The position numbers and the translations under genes were made by a program. 49,022 nt of DNA from Gordonia alkanivorans NBRC 16433 (GTDB lineage Bacteria; Actinomycetota; Actinomycetes; Mycobacteriales; Mycobacteriaceae): the NCBI RefSeq assembly GCF_000225505.1, contig NZ_BACI01000089.1:1-49022 (forward strand). The letters are read 5' to 3'. Below the pieces are notes generated by a model, which did not search any database, was not told where the DNA came from, and worked only from the letters and a program-made list of their open reading frames with translations. Position 1 is the stretch's first letter; each line of letters starts with the position of its first letter. This document shows positions 39,961 through 49,022 of this stretch, piece after piece.

Positions 39961-42098
39961 CCACACCCCTGATCGACACCGCCCCGGACGCCTCCCACGC
40001 CGAACCTGCCGCGGGCGACGAGCCGGAACTGTTGTCCCGCGGCGCTTTCGACGTCCGCTCGCTCGTGACGTCGATGCCGATGGCCCTGCGAAAGCTGAAC
40101 CCTCGCGATCAGGCCCGCAACCCGGTGATGTTCGTGGTGTTCCTCGGCGCTGTCGTCACCACCGCCCTGGCGGTCCTTCGTCCGTCCTGGTTCGCCTGGA
40201 CCGTGGCGGCCTGGTTGTGGTTCACCGTCGTGTTCGCCGCTCTCGCCGAGGCGGTCGCCGAGGGGAGAGGGCGGGCGCAGGCCGAGAGTCTGCGAAAGAT
40301 CAAGCGTGACACCGTGGCCCGTCGACTACGAGCTGACGGTGGCTTCGACGAGGTCCTCGGTGGTGCGCTGCGGGTCGGCGACCTCATCGTCGTGGAGGCG
40401 GGCGAGGTCATCGCCGGCGACGGAGATGTGGTCGACGGCATCGCGACCGTCGACGAGTCGGCGATCACCGGCGAATCGGCTCCCGTCGTGCGGGAATCCG
40501 GGGGAGACCGGTCCGCGGTCACCGGCGGCACCGTCGTCCTCTCCGACCGGATCGTCGTCAAGATCACGACGGCACCGGGTGAGACCTTCGTCGACCGCAT
40601 GATCGCGCTGGTCGAAGGCGCGGACCGCAAGAAGACGCCCAACGAGATCGCGCTCGACATCCTGTTGACGAGCCTGACGATCATCTTCCTGCTGGCGGTG
40701 GTGGCGATCGGGCCCATGCAGGAGTACGCCGGCCGGTCGCCGGATCCCGTCGAGTTGATCGCACTGCTGGTGTGCCTCATCCCGACCACCATCGGCGCCC
40801 TGCTCAGCTCGATCGGAATCGCGGGGATGGATCGGCTCGTCCAGCGCAACGTACTTGCGATGTCCGGCCGGGCGGTGGAGGCCGCCGGCGACATCGACAC
40901 CTTGCTGATGGACAAGACCGGGACAATCACCTACGGCAACCGCCGGGCCACCGCCCTGCACCCGGCGCCGGGCGTGTCCGTCGACGAACTGGCGCGGGTG
41001 GCCTCGGAGTGCAGTCTCGCCGACGACACTCCCGAGGGACGGAGCATCGTCGAACTGTGCCGGACCTCGTACGGGGTGGAACCGGTCGCGGAGGCCCCGA
41101 CCGTCGGCTCGACGCGCCGCGAGGTGGTCGCCTTCACCGCCCAGACCCGCATGAGCGGCGTCGACCTGCACGGGGCCGACCTGCACGACGCCGACGCGGT
41201 GGTCGTGTACCGCAAGGGAGCTGCCGACGCACTCGGACGGTGGGTCGCCGAGTCGGCGGGAACCGTGGAACCGGCGGTCCTCGCGGACGTGGAGCGCATT
41301 TCCACCGACGGCGGTACACCGCTCCTGGTCGGCGTGCACGAGGCGGGCCGGCCCGCCCGCGTGCTCGGAGTGATCGCGTTGTCCGACGTCGTGAAGCCGG
41401 GGATGACCGCGCGATTCGCCCAGTTGCGCTCGATGGGTATCCGCACGGTCATGGTCACCGGCGACAACCCGCTCACCGCCCGTGCCATCGCGGCCGAGGC
41501 CGGGGTCGACGACTTCGTCGCCGAGGCCACCCCCGAGGAGAAGCTCGCACTCATCCGTTCCGAGCAGCAGGCCGGGCGCCTCGTCGCGATGACCGGGGAT
41601 GGAACCAACGACGCACCCGCGCTCGCGCAGGCCGACGTCGGGCTGGCGATGAACACGGGGACCTCGGCGGCCAAGGAGGCCGGCAACATGGTCGACCTCG
41701 ACTCCGACCCGACCAAGCTCATCGAGGTGGTCGCGATCGGCAAGCAGCTGCTCATCACCCGCGGGGCTCTCACCACCTTCTCGCTCGCCAACGACCTCGC
41801 GAAGTACTTCGCGATCCTCCCGGCGATGTTCGCCGCGGTCCATCCGCAGCTCGAGGCCCTCAACGTCATGGGTCTGCATTCGGCGGAGTCGGCCATGGTC
41901 TCCGCGGTGATCTTCAATGCGCTGATCATCGTCGCGCTCATCCCGCTCTCGTTGCGGGGAGTGCGTTACCGCCCGTCGTCGGCATCGAAGCTGTTGGGCC
42001 GCAACCTGATCGTGTACGGGCTCGGCGGGGTGGTCGCACCCTTCGTCGGCATCTGGCTGATCGATCTCGTCGTCCGTTTCGTTCCGGGAATGGGGTGA
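39957..42098 (+). CDS. kdpB: Potassium-transporting P-type ATPase subunit KdpB
   Basis: A 713-residue P-type ATPase that drives K+ import. The phosphorylation motif [14 protein letters not shown] has the acceptor aspartate near 320; the A domain has [13 protein letters not shown], the N/P domains [24 protein letters not shown] and [20 protein letters not shown]. The N-terminal helix pair begins [23 protein letters not shown] 39957 overlaps kdpA; its stop overlaps the kdpC GTG by 4 bp. Confidence 0.97.
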   Translation: MTTPLIDTAPDASHAEPAAGDEPELLSRGAFDVRSLVTSMPMALRKLNPRDQARNPVMFVVFLGAVVTTALAVLRPSWFAWTVAAWLWFTVVFAALAEAVAEGRGRAQAESLRKIKRDTVARRLRADGGFDEVLGGALRVGDLIVVEAGEVIAGDGDVVDGIATVDESAITGESAPVVRESGGDRSAVTGGTVVLSDRIVVKITTAPGETFVDRMIALVEGADRKKTPNEIALDILLTSLTIIFLLAVVAIGPMQEYAGRSPDPVELIALLVCLIPTTIGALLSSIGIAGMDRLVQRNVLAMSGRAVEAAGDIDTLLMDKTGTITYGNRRATALHPAPGVSVDELARVASECSLADDTPEGRSIVELCRTSYGVEPVAEAPTVGSTRREVVAFTAQTRMSGVDLHGADLHDADAVVVYRKGAADALGRWVAESAGTVEPAVLADVERISTDGGTPLLVGVHEAGRPARVLGVIALSDVVKPGMTARFAQLRSMGIRTVMVTGDNPLTARAIAAEAGVDDFVAEATPEEKLALIRSEQQAGRLVAMTGDGTNDAPALAQADVGLAMNTGTSAAKEAGNMVDLDSDPTKLIEVVAIGKQLLITRGALTTFSLANDLAKYFAILPAMFAAVHPQLEALNVMGLHSAESAMVSAVIFNALIIVALIPLSLRGVRYRPSSASKLLGRNLIVYGLGGVVAPFVGIWLIDLVVRFVPGMG

Positions 42099-42739
42099 GC
42101 ACGATGACCACGATCGCGACCGGTCTCCTCCGGCAGTGCGGCGCCGCACTGGGGATGCTCCTCGGACTGACACTCATCCTCGGGTTCGCCTATCCCGCCG
42201 CGGTGTGGGCGATCTCGCGGGTGGACTCGTCGAGTGCGGAGGGCTCACGTCTGGTCGACGCCTCCGGGTGTGCGGTGGGCTCCTCGCTCATCGGAGTCGA
42301 TCCGCAGGTCGAGGCCGGCGGACCGGACCCGTACCTCCACGCGCGTGTCCTCGGTGCCGAGGGCGCGCCGATGGCCACCGGCGATCCGTCCGCATCGTCG
42401 GCGAGCAATCAGGGGCCGAACAGCGTCATCCTCCTCGACAACGTCGAGGCCCGGCGTGCGCTGATCGCCGAGCGGGAAGGAGTGTCACCGCAGGCGGTTC
42501 CGGCCGATGCCGTCACCGGATCGGGGTCGGGACTCGACCCCCACATCAGTCCGGCATATGCCGCACTTCAGGTGCCGCGACTGGCACGCGAGAACCGTCG
42601 CCCGCCGGAGGAGATACGGTCGCTGATCGCCGCCCACACCCAGGGCAGACAGTGGGGGTTCCTCGGTGAGCCGCGGGTCGACGTCCTCGAGGTGAACCTG
42701 GCGCTCGGTCACGGGCCGGCCACGTGTCACACCCGTTGA
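42095..42739 (+). CDS. kdpC: Potassium-transporting ATPase subunit KdpC
   Basis: A 214-residue subunit with one N-terminal helix ([20 protein letters not shown]) and an outside domain. The conserved blocks [29 protein letters not shown] and [18 protein letters not shown] are intact. GTG 42095 overlaps kdpB (GTGA); ATG 42104 is an alternative. kdpD follows after 19 bp. Confidence 0.95.
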   Translation: MSTMTTIATGLLRQCGAALGMLLGLTLILGFAYPAAVWAISRVDSSSAEGSRLVDASGCAVGSSLIGVDPQVEAGGPDPYLHARVLGAEGAPMATGDPSASSASNQGPNSVILLDNVEARRALIAEREGVSPQAVPADAVTGSGSGLDPHISPAYAALQVPRLARENRRPPEEIRSLIAAHTQGRQWGFLGEPRVDVLEVNLALGHGPATCHTR

Positions 42740-42758
42740 CCGGCGATAGAATCGGCGG

Positions 42759-45344
42759 ATGACCTCAGCGGCGGGACCGGCGACGACGCGGGTCACGAGG
42801 CCTCAGGCGGCGTCGCGCCGACGCTCGGAAGGTCGCGGCACGTTGCAGGTGTTCCTCGGATGCGCACCCGGCGTCGGGAAGACCTACGAGATGCTGGCGC
42901 AGGCCCGGAACCTCAGGGACGAGGGTGCAGACGTGGTGGTCGCGGTCGTCGAATCGCATGGGCGGCCCGCGACCGCGGCCCTCGTCGAGGGTCTGGAGGT
43001 GATCCCCAGGATCGCCCTCCCGTATCGGGGGGCGACATTCGACGAGATGGACCTCGACGCCGTCCTGGCGCGCCATCCTCAGGTGGTGCTGGTCGACGAA
43101 CTCGCCCACACCAACACTCCGGGATCGCGAAATGCCAAGCGGTGGCAGGATATCGAGGAACTCCGTGACGCCGGTATCGACGTCTGCTCGACCGTGAACA
43201 TCCAGCACCTCGCCAGCCTGAACGACGTCGTCGCCCAGATCACCGGTGTCGTGCAGAGGGAGACGGTGCCCGACGACGTCGTTCGCGGCGCCGATCAGAT
43301 CGAACTCGTCGACATCGACCCGCAGGCGCTACGGCAGCGACTGTCCGCGGGCAAGGTCTACCCGTACAGTCGGGTCGACGGGGCTCTGGGCAACTACTTC
43401 CGGCAGGGCAACCTCACCGCGCTGCGCGAGTTGGCCCTGTTGTGGCTGGCCGACCAGGTCGACGACAAACTCGCCGATTATCGTGCGGCACACTCGATCA
43501 CCGACACCTGGGAAGCACGCGAACGAGTCGTGGTGGCGATCACCGGCGGGCCGGAGTCGCCCACCCTGTTGCGTCGGGCCAGTCGTATCGCGTCGCGATC
43601 GAGCGCGGAACTGCTGGCCGTACACGTGGTCCGCGGGGACGGGCTCAGTGATCGCGGCGTCGATCTCACCGCACTCCGAGAGCTCGCCGCCGGTTTCGGC
43701 GCACGGATCCACACGGTGGTCGGTGACGACATCCCGGCCACGCTGCTCGTGTTCGCGCGCGGGGTCAATGCCACCCAATTGGTTCTGGGTACGTCCCGTC
43801 GACCGCGTTGGCAACGGATCTTCGACGAAGGTGTCGGGGCGACGGTCGTGAGCGGTAGCGGGCGCATCGACGTGCACATGGTCACGCACGAGGAGACGCC
43901 CCGCCGACACCGGCTCGACATCCGTGACACCAGGTTCCATCGACCGCTGAGCTGGGTCCTCGCGGTGGTCGTACCGCTGGTGGCGACCGGTGTGCTGCGG
44001 TTGCTCGATCCCTGGCTCGGGTTCACCAGTCAGTCGGCGCTGTTCTTCGTGTCGGTGCTCGCGGTGTCGATGCTCGGAGGCATCGCGCCCGCGGCGTTGT
44101 CGGCGGTGGTCTCCGGCCTTCTGCTGAACTACTTCTTCACCGATCCCCGGTTCACCTTCACCATCGATCAACCGGACAACCTGATCACCATCCTGGTGAT
44201 GCTGCTCATCGCGATCGCCGTGGCCGCCCTGGTCGATTCGGCGACGGTACGGCGTGCTCAGGCGCAGGAGGCCACCCGCGAGGCGGAACTGCTGGCGATG
44301 TTCTCCAGCGTCGTGCTCGGCGGCGCCGATGTCCCGGGCCTGCTCGAACGGTTACGTGAGACCTACGACCAGACGGCCGTCGCACTGGTCCGACGCACGT
44401 CGAAGACCACTCGGACGGTGGAGGCCTGGGTCGGCGACTGCCCGCTGAACGGTCCGGATGACGCGGACACGACGTGTTCGGTACCGGGTGGGCAGTTCGA
44501 GTTGCTGCTCCGCGGGCCGAGACTCGGCGCGCGGGACCGGCGGGTGCTGGCCGCCGTGGCCGGGCAGGCAGCAGGTGCCGTCGAGCGGCACGCCCTGGAG
44601 GTCGAGGCGGCCTCTGCCGAGGCGCTGGCCCGAACCGATGAACTCCGGCGCGCGTTGCTGTCCGCGGTCGGCCACGATCTCCGCACACCGCTCGCGGCGG
44701 CGAAGGCCGCGGTGTCCAGTCTTCGTAGCGACGACGTCACCTTCAGCCCCGACGACACCGCGGAACTGCTGGCAACGGTCGACGAGTCGGTCGACCATCT
44801 GGCGGGTCTCGTCGGCAACCTGCTCGACTCCTCTCGGCTCGCCGCAGGGGCGGTGCGACCCCAGATGCAGCACACGTTCCTGCCCGAGGTCGTGCACCGC
44901 GCCGCCGCCGAGGTGCAACGGCTCAACCCGGACCTCGTTCTGACCATCGAGCTCGGCCAGGCGTGGGCGTACACCGACCCCGGTCTACTGGAACGCGCGC
45001 TCGCGAATCTCGTCGACAACGCCCACCGGCACGGCGGATCCGAGGTCGAGATCACCGTCAGCGGAACCGGTGATGACCCGCCGCGCTGCGTGATTCGCGT
45101 CGTCGACCACGGGCCCGGATTGCCCACGACCGACCGTGAACAGGTGTTCGCGGCCTTCCATCAGGGCGGCGACACTGCGGGGGCGTCGTCCGGGGTGGGG
45201 CTCGGCTTGTCCGTGGCCCACGGGTTCATCTCGGCGATGGGAGGAGAACTGTCCGCCGGGGACACTCCCGGTGGCGGAGCCACCCTGGTCGTGGACCTGC
45301 CCACAGTGGCTGACCTTCCGCGATCGGAGGAGGGGAGCCGATGA
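42759..45344 (+). CDS. kdpD: Sensor kinase KdpD
   Basis: An 861-residue membrane kinase that senses potassium limitation or osmotic state. The N-terminal KdpD domain has Walker A GCAPGVGKTYEML (about 31-43) and VDELAHTNTPGSRNAKRWQD; a Usp-like domain follows (about 245-370). Four helices span about 395-490 (WVLAVVVPLVATGVLRLL, GGIAPAALSAVVSGLLLNYF, ITILVMLLIAIAVAALVDSA). Then a GAF-like segment, the HisKA box SAVGHDLRTPLAAA (His about 644) and the ATPase motifs LANLVDNAHRHG, DHGPGLP and GVGLGLSVA. ATG 42759 gives a full-length protein. Coupled by a 4-bp overlap to kdpE. Confidence 0.96.
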   Translation: MTSAAGPATTRVTRPQAASRRRSEGRGTLQVFLGCAPGVGKTYEMLAQARNLRDEGADVVVAVVESHGRPATAALVEGLEVIPRIALPYRGATFDEMDLDAVLARHPQVVLVDELAHTNTPGSRNAKRWQDIEELRDAGIDVCSTVNIQHLASLNDVVAQITGVVQRETVPDDVVRGADQIELVDIDPQALRQRLSAGKVYPYSRVDGALGNYFRQGNLTALRELALLWLADQVDDKLADYRAAHSITDTWEARERVVVAITGGPESPTLLRRASRIASRSSAELLAVHVVRGDGLSDRGVDLTALRELAAGFGARIHTVVGDDIPATLLVFARGVNATQLVLGTSRRPRWQRIFDEGVGATVVSGSGRIDVHMVTHEETPRRHRLDIRDTRFHRPLSWVLAVVVPLVATGVLRLLDPWLGFTSQSALFFVSVLAVSMLGGIAPAALSAVVSGLLLNYFFTDPRFTFTIDQPDNLITILVMLLIAIAVAALVDSATVRRAQAQEATREAELLAMFSSVVLGGADVPGLLERLRETYDQTAVALVRRTSKTTRTVEAWVGDCPLNGPDDADTTCSVPGGQFELLLRGPRLGARDRRVLAAVAGQAAGAVERHALEVEAASAEALARTDELRRALLSAVGHDLRTPLAAAKAAVSSLRSDDVTFSPDDTAELLATVDESVDHLAGLVGNLLDSSRLAAGAVRPQMQHTFLPEVVHRAAAEVQRLNPDLVLTIELGQAWAYTDPGLLERALANLVDNAHRHGGSEVEITVSGTGDDPPRCVIRVVDHGPGLPTTDREQVFAAFHQGGDTAGASSGVGLGLSVAHGFISAMGGELSAGDTPGGGATLVVDLPTVADLPRSEEGSR

Positions 45345-46039
45345 ACGCCGACAAGAGCCGCGTCCTCGTGGTCGACGATGAGCCCCAACTGCTGCGAGCG
45401 TTGCGGATCAATCTGAATGCGCGCGGTTTCGCGGTCTCGACGGCGGCGACGGGGGCGGCGGCCCTGTCGGCGGCCGCGCGGTTCAACCCGGACGTCGTCG
45501 TACTGGACCTCGGGCTTCCCGACATCGACGGGTTGACGGTCCTCGAGGGCCTGCGCGGATGGACGACCGTTCCGGTCATCGTGCTCTCGGCGCGGACCGA
45601 CGCGGCGGACAAGGTGGTGGCGCTGGATTCCGGGGCCGATGACTACGTCACCAAACCCTTCGGGATGGAGGAGTTCCTGGCCCGGCTTCGCGCCGCGCTC
45701 CGTCGCGGCGCGGCGTCGGGGGTGACGACAGAGTCGCCGGTGGTGGACGCCGGGGCGTTCGTCGTCGACCTCGCCGCAAAACAGGTGACGCGTGCGCAAG
45801 AGCCGGTCCATCTGACCCCGACGGAGTGGGGAATCCTGGAGATGTTGGTACGGCACGAAGGAAAGCTGGTGTCCCAGAGCGACATCCTGAACTCGGTGTG
45901 GGGTCCCGGATATCTGGGGCAGAGCAACTATCTTCGCGTCTACCTGGCGAGTCTCCGACGGAAGCTCGAAGACGATCCGGCACACCCGCGTCACCTGATC
46001 ACGGAGGCGGGGATGGGCTACCGCTTCGTGCGTGCATGA
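45341..46039 (+). CDS. kdpE: Response regulator KdpE
   Basis: A 232-residue OmpR-type regulator. The receiver has VVDDEPQ (9-15), acceptor Asp56 in VVLDLGLPDIDG, Ser/Ala at LSARTD and Lys105 in YVTKPF; the winged-helix domain has LTPTEWGILEMLVRHEGKLV, QSNYLRVYLASLRRKLEDDP and EAGMGYRF. Phosphorylated by KdpD, it should activate kdpFABC, probably through the direct repeats at 37835-37874. Its stop overlaps the next gene by 4 bp. Confidence 0.95.
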   Translation: MNADKSRVLVVDDEPQLLRALRINLNARGFAVSTAATGAAALSAAARFNPDVVVLDLGLPDIDGLTVLEGLRGWTTVPVIVLSARTDAADKVVALDSGADDYVTKPFGMEEFLARLRAALRRGAASGVTTESPVVDAGAFVVDLAAKQVTRAQEPVHLTPTEWGILEMLVRHEGKLVSQSDILNSVWGPGYLGQSNYLRVYLASLRRKLEDDPAHPRHLITEAGMGYRFVRA

Positions 46040-46971
46040 TCGGCCCAGCGGACATCCCTTCGGGTCTGGCAGAGCAGTCCACCCTGGGGCCCGCGTGGCA
46101 GGACTGGCTTCGCCGGCTGCCTGCAACCGCGTCGGGGCTACTCGTCGACTGGGAACTCCGCCGCGACGGGCACGAACTGTGGCACGGTTTCGAGTCATTG
46201 GTCATTCCGGTGATCGGTCGCGACGGCCGGCGTGCGGTCCTGAAGGTCGCCTTCGACGGCGACGACGAAGGCGCCCAGGAAGCACTCGGGCTGCAGCACT
46301 GGGCCGGTCGTGGTGCGGTGCGGATGCTGCGCGCCGACCCTCGGCGACGCGCCCTGCTCCTGGAGCGGCTGGACCGGACCGACCTCACCTCGGTCGACGA
46401 CGACGAGGCGTGCCAGGTGGTGGCCGACCTGTACGGCGCCCTGCACATACCTGCTCCCGGCCGGATGTCACTGCTCACGGCCCACCTCGAGCGGTGGCTC
46501 ACGGGGCTGGAAACCATGCCCCGGGACGCACCGGTGCCGAGAAGGTTTGTGGAACAGGCTCTCTCGCTCGGCCGGGACTTCCTCTCCGACGCGGCGACGG
46601 TCGGCGCCGTCGTACACGGCGACCTCCACCACGAGAACGTGCTCGCCGCACCCTCCGGCGACCGGCGCTGGCTGGCGATCGACCCCAAGCCGATGTCGGG
46701 GGACCCGCATTACGAACCCGCGCCGATGCTGTGGAACCTGCTCGATCGCCGGCACGGCGACCCGCGGTGGGTGATCCGGTCGCGCTTCTACACGATCGTC
46801 GACGCCGCGGGCCTCGACCCGGACCGGGCGCGGGACTGGGTCACCGTCCGCATGATCCTCAACGCGCACTGGGCGATCCAGGATGCGGAGAGGGCGTCGC
46901 GTGTGCTCACCGCCGACGATCGCGAGTGGATCACCACCTGCATCACGGTGGCCAAAGCGGTCGTCGACTGA
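46036..46971 (+). CDS. APH(6)/streptomycin-6-kinase-like phosphotransferase
   Basis: A 311-residue kinase-fold protein of the aminoglycoside/hydroxyurea phosphotransferase family. The catalytic loop AVVHGDLHHENVLAA (about 191-205) and the metal-binding WLAIDPKPMSGDPHYEPAPM (about 213-232) are as in APH(6) enzymes; the nucleotide-site lysine is probably in RAVLKVAFDGDDEGA. The ATG overlaps the kdpE TGA (ATGA), so it is translated from the kdp mRNA. Chromosomal homologues often have no resistance role, and this location suggests a housekeeping substrate. It converges on the next gene with 3 bp between stops. Confidence 0.85.
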   Translation: MIGPADIPSGLAEQSTLGPAWQDWLRRLPATASGLLVDWELRRDGHELWHGFESLVIPVIGRDGRRAVLKVAFDGDDEGAQEALGLQHWAGRGAVRMLRADPRRRALLLERLDRTDLTSVDDDEACQVVADLYGALHIPAPGRMSLLTAHLERWLTGLETMPRDAPVPRRFVEQALSLGRDFLSDAATVGAVVHGDLHHENVLAAPSGDRRWLAIDPKPMSGDPHYEPAPMLWNLLDRRHGDPRWVIRSRFYTIVDAAGLDPDRARDWVTVRMILNAHWAIQDAERASRVLTADDREWITTCITVAKAVVD

Positions 46972-46974
46972 CCG

Positions 46975-47700
46975 TCAGCGAGTGAACAGAGTGCCCAATT
47001 CCGGTATGACCGCGGAGATCCCGGCGAGACGCAGGCCCTGCCACGCGGTGACCTGATTGGCGGTCAGCACGGGCTTCGCGAACTTCTCCTCGAGTCCGGT
47101 GATCCACCTCGCGGTGTGCAGGGCGGTGTCGGGGATCAGGATCGCCTCCGCGTCGGGATGGTCGGCGGCCGCGATCATGTCGAAGAGGCCGTCCCCGTCG
47201 AGGAACCCGGCCTCGGAGGCGGTCTCGATGTCGTTGGCGCGCAGCGCGACCACCTCGATGCCGCCGTCGCCGAGGAAGCCGATGAACCGCGAGGCCAGGG
47301 GATCGGGGTAGGTCGCGGCGATCGCCACCCGGGCCAGTCCGAGATGGTGACATGCCTCGACGAAGGCCAACGAGGTCGACGAGACGGGGCGGTCGGCCAG
47401 TGTGGCGATGTCGGCGACCTGGCGACGGGCGCCGTCGAGGCCGTGGACGAAGCTCCCCGAGGTACAGGCCCACATCACCGATACCGGCTCGTCGGCCTGG
47501 GCTCGTCGCAGCCCCTCGGCGAGGCGGTGCTGCTCGCCGGCCGCGGCCATGGCGTCGACGGTGTGGTCGTCGGAATCGATCTCGGTGATGGTCACCGGCA
47601 GCCGGACCGCGGCGCCGGAGGCCACGAGTGCGGACTCGATGAGTTCGTAGTCGTCTTCGGCAGCATGACCGGGATAGAGCATCGCGACGGTGGTTGTCAC
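46975..47700 (-). CDS. Maleate isomerase / Asp-Glu racemase family protein, one-cysteine form
   Basis: A 241-residue paralogue of the protein at 36661. The first catalytic cysteine is present, Cys79 in WACTSGSFVHG, but the second position is threonine (Thr192 in LIPDTALHT). A single-cysteine site suggests a decarboxylase, lyase or altered racemase reaction, not two-base racemisation. LTANQVTAWQGL near 215 is kept. GTG 47700 is chosen because GGAGG lies 7 bases upstream and the fold follows at once (TTTVAMLYPGH). It diverges from the amidase gene with a GntR-type palindrome between, so the two likely form one regulated pathway. Confidence 0.83.
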   Translation of the reverse strand: MTTTVAMLYPGHAAEDDYELIESALVASGAAVRLPVTITEIDSDDHTVDAMAAAGEQHRLAEGLRRAQADEPVSVMWACTSGSFVHGLDGARRQVADIATLADRPVSSTSLAFVEACHHLGLARVAIAATYPDPLASRFIGFLGDGGIEVVALRANDIETASEAGFLDGDGLFDMIAAADHPDAEAILIPDTALHTARWITGLEEKFAKPVLTANQVTAWQGLRLAGISAVIPELGTLFTR

Positions 47701-47714
47701 CCGCACACCTCCAA

Positions 47715-47736
47715 GGTAGATTGTCAACAATCTACC
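47715..47736. promoter_or_regulatory. GntR-type operator between divergent genes
   Basis: Perfect 10-bp arms GGTAGATTGT and ACAATCTACC around CA. The core TTGT-CA-ACAA matches the TNGTNNNACNA-like sites of FadR-subfamily GntR regulators. It is 15 bp from one start codon and 24 bp from the other, so one bound dimer could control both genes. Confidence 0.75.
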
Positions 47737-47759
47737 AAGTGCGACAGATGAGGGGGCGC

Positions 47760-49022
47760 ATGTCGGAAACGGCCCGCTGGCTCAGCGCGATCGAACTGGC
47801 CGACGCCTACCGGACCGGTGAGCTGACGCCAGAGGCGGTGGCCGTCGAATTGCTCGACCTCGTCGACCGGGTCAACCCGTCCGTCAACCCATTCTGCCTC
47901 GTCGACCCGGAAACGACGCTCGCCGCCGCCCGGGACTCCACCGAGCGTTTCCGGGCGGGCGCGCCGCTGGGGCCGCTCGACGGGGTGCCGGTCAGTATCA
48001 AGGATCTGCTGCTCACCCGTGGCTGGCCGACGCTGCGCGGCTCGCTGATGATCGAGCCGGACCAGATGGCCTGGGATACCGACGCCCCCTGCGGTCGCGC
48101 GACTCCGCGAGGCCGGCGCGGTGATGCTGGGCAAGGTCACCACGCCGGAGTTCGGGTGGAAGGGCGTCACCGACAGCCCGCGCACCGGCGTCACCCGCAA
48201 CCCGTGGAACACGCTGCGAACGTCCGGTGGGTCGAGCGGTGGTTCGGCCGCGGCACTCGCGGCCGGACTCGGTCCGCTGTCGGTGGGAACCGACGGCGGT
48301 GGATCGATCCGGATACCGGCCGCGTACTGCGGGGTCGTCGGGTTCAAGGCGACGCTCGGCCGGGTGCCGATGTATCCGCCGAGCCCGTTCGCCCCGGTCG
48401 CGCACGTCGGACCGATGACCAGGACGGTCGGCGACTGCGCGCTGCTCCTCGACGTTCTCAGCGGGCACGATCCGCGGGACTGGGCGGCGCTGGCGACCCC
48501 GACCGAGAGCGCCGCCGCCGCGATCGCCGATGTCCGGGATCTCTCCGATCTGCGGATCGGTTACAGCTCCGACCTCGGCTTCGGATCGAACGATCTTGGA
48601 GTGCAGGCGAATACGGATCGCGTCGTGTCGATGCTCGAACAGCTCGGGGCGACGGTGGAGAAGGTGGACCTCGGTTGGGATGACCCGGCGTGGGCGTACC
48701 ACATCATCTGGTTCGCCGGAGCCGACGTGGTGGTGCGAGGACTCGGACCGGGCGCGGAGGAGAAGGTCGATCCGCTGCTTCTCGAGGCGCTCGACAGGCA
48801 TCGGGACTTCACCGCAGGCGATTTCGTGAGCGCGAACGCGCTGCGCATGGAGATGGGCACCACGATGGGTCTCTTCCACGAGGAGTTCGACCTGCTCGTC
48901 ACGCCCTCGATGCCCACGGTCGCCTTCGAGGCGGGACGCACCGTTCCCGAGGGATCGGCGTCGCCGGACTGGACGTCGTGGACGCCCTACAGCTATCCGT
49001 TCAACCTCACGGGGCAGCCGGC
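47760..49022 (+). pseudogene. Amidase-signature enzyme with one-base frameshift, cut by window edge
   Basis: ATG 47760 (AGGGGG close upstream) opens an amidase: LSAIELADAYRTGELTPEAV and GPLDGVPVSIKDLLLT with catalytic Lys81. At a run of five C (48085-48089) the frame breaks: DTDAP continues as AVARLREAGAVMLGKVTTPE only one base on. Past it the protein is intact to the window edge, with TSGGSSGGSAAALA and VGTDGGGSIRIPA giving cis-Ser158 and nucleophile Ser182 (numbered as repaired). One C too many explains it: either a sequencing error in a working gene or a recent inactivation. The family hydrolyses amides; with the divergent racemase-family gene it may degrade a small amide or imide. The C-terminus is missing. 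Confidence 0.85.

Noticed and set aside
40326..42173. 615-codon open frame opposite kdpB
   Set aside because: His/Asp/Arg-rich antisense artefact of GC-rich coding; kdpB is certain.
46036..46971. Acquired streptomycin-resistance gene
   Set aside because: Codon use and operon overlap look native; no mobile element is near. Resistance cannot be claimed from the family fold alone.

Overview
The window is about 49 kb of very GC-rich actinobacterial chromosome. A mycolyltransferase (antigen 85)-like secreted esterase, a furA-katG pair, DsbA-like proteins of the mycothiol-dependent reductase type, an F420/PPOX oxidoreductase, a DUF222/HNH remnant and a HAIR (HspR) operator before clpB together point to a mycolic-acid-containing member of the Mycobacteriales. 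Gordonia or a close relative is my best guess; this is inference from gene content. No rRNA, tRNA, CRISPR array, transposase or prophage was seen. Most of the window is ordinary chromosome with a few decayed genes.

Left part (1-16.9 kb): a gene fragment at the edge; a toxin-first RelE/HigB-type toxin-antitoxin pair with a palindromic operator; a frameshifted DUF222/HNH remnant; an ADP-ribosylglycohydrolase; a class I glutamine amidotransferase; a decayed TspO-like membrane gene; a DsbA-like protein; monomeric isocitrate dehydrogenase; a coupled arsR-sulP operon with a nested operator; furA-katG; an alpha/beta hydrolase; a secreted cupin; a ferritin-like protein; and 3-hydroxybutyryl-CoA dehydrogenase. 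Several strong hairpins act as terminators.

Middle (17-31 kb): a mycolyltransferase-like esterase whose signal-peptide region carries an in-frame 39-bp tandem repeat also found as a dispersed element at 2984. Next come a four-domain NRPS (C-A-T-C, 1429 aa) without a release domain and, one base after its stop, a sensor histidine kinase. The kinase converges on and overlaps an OmpR-type regulator, which ends a minus-strand run with DUF2231 and metallo-hydrolase genes. Then follow a DUF427 protein, a second DsbA-like protein behind a cytochrome P450, a DUF2784 protein and a PGAP1-like hydrolase that starts immediately beside a repressor-type palindrome.

Right part (31-49 kb): clpB under a HAIR element; a LEM-3-type GIY-YIG protein; a large nested inverted repeat; sigK without its usual anti-sigma gene; tag; a maleate isomerase/racemase-family gene coupled to an F420/PPOX gene; and a complete high-affinity potassium system (micro-ORF, kdpF-A-B-C-D-E) whose last gene overlaps a streptomycin-6-kinase-like phosphotransferase. 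The window ends in a divergent pair, a second racemase-family gene and an amidase with an apparent one-base frameshift, around a 22-bp GntR-type palindrome.

The most notable observations are the repeat-expanded signal peptide, the orphan NRPS joined to a kinase whose candidate partner is convergent, the kinase gene coupled to kdpE, and several well-formed operators whose regulators are outside the window.
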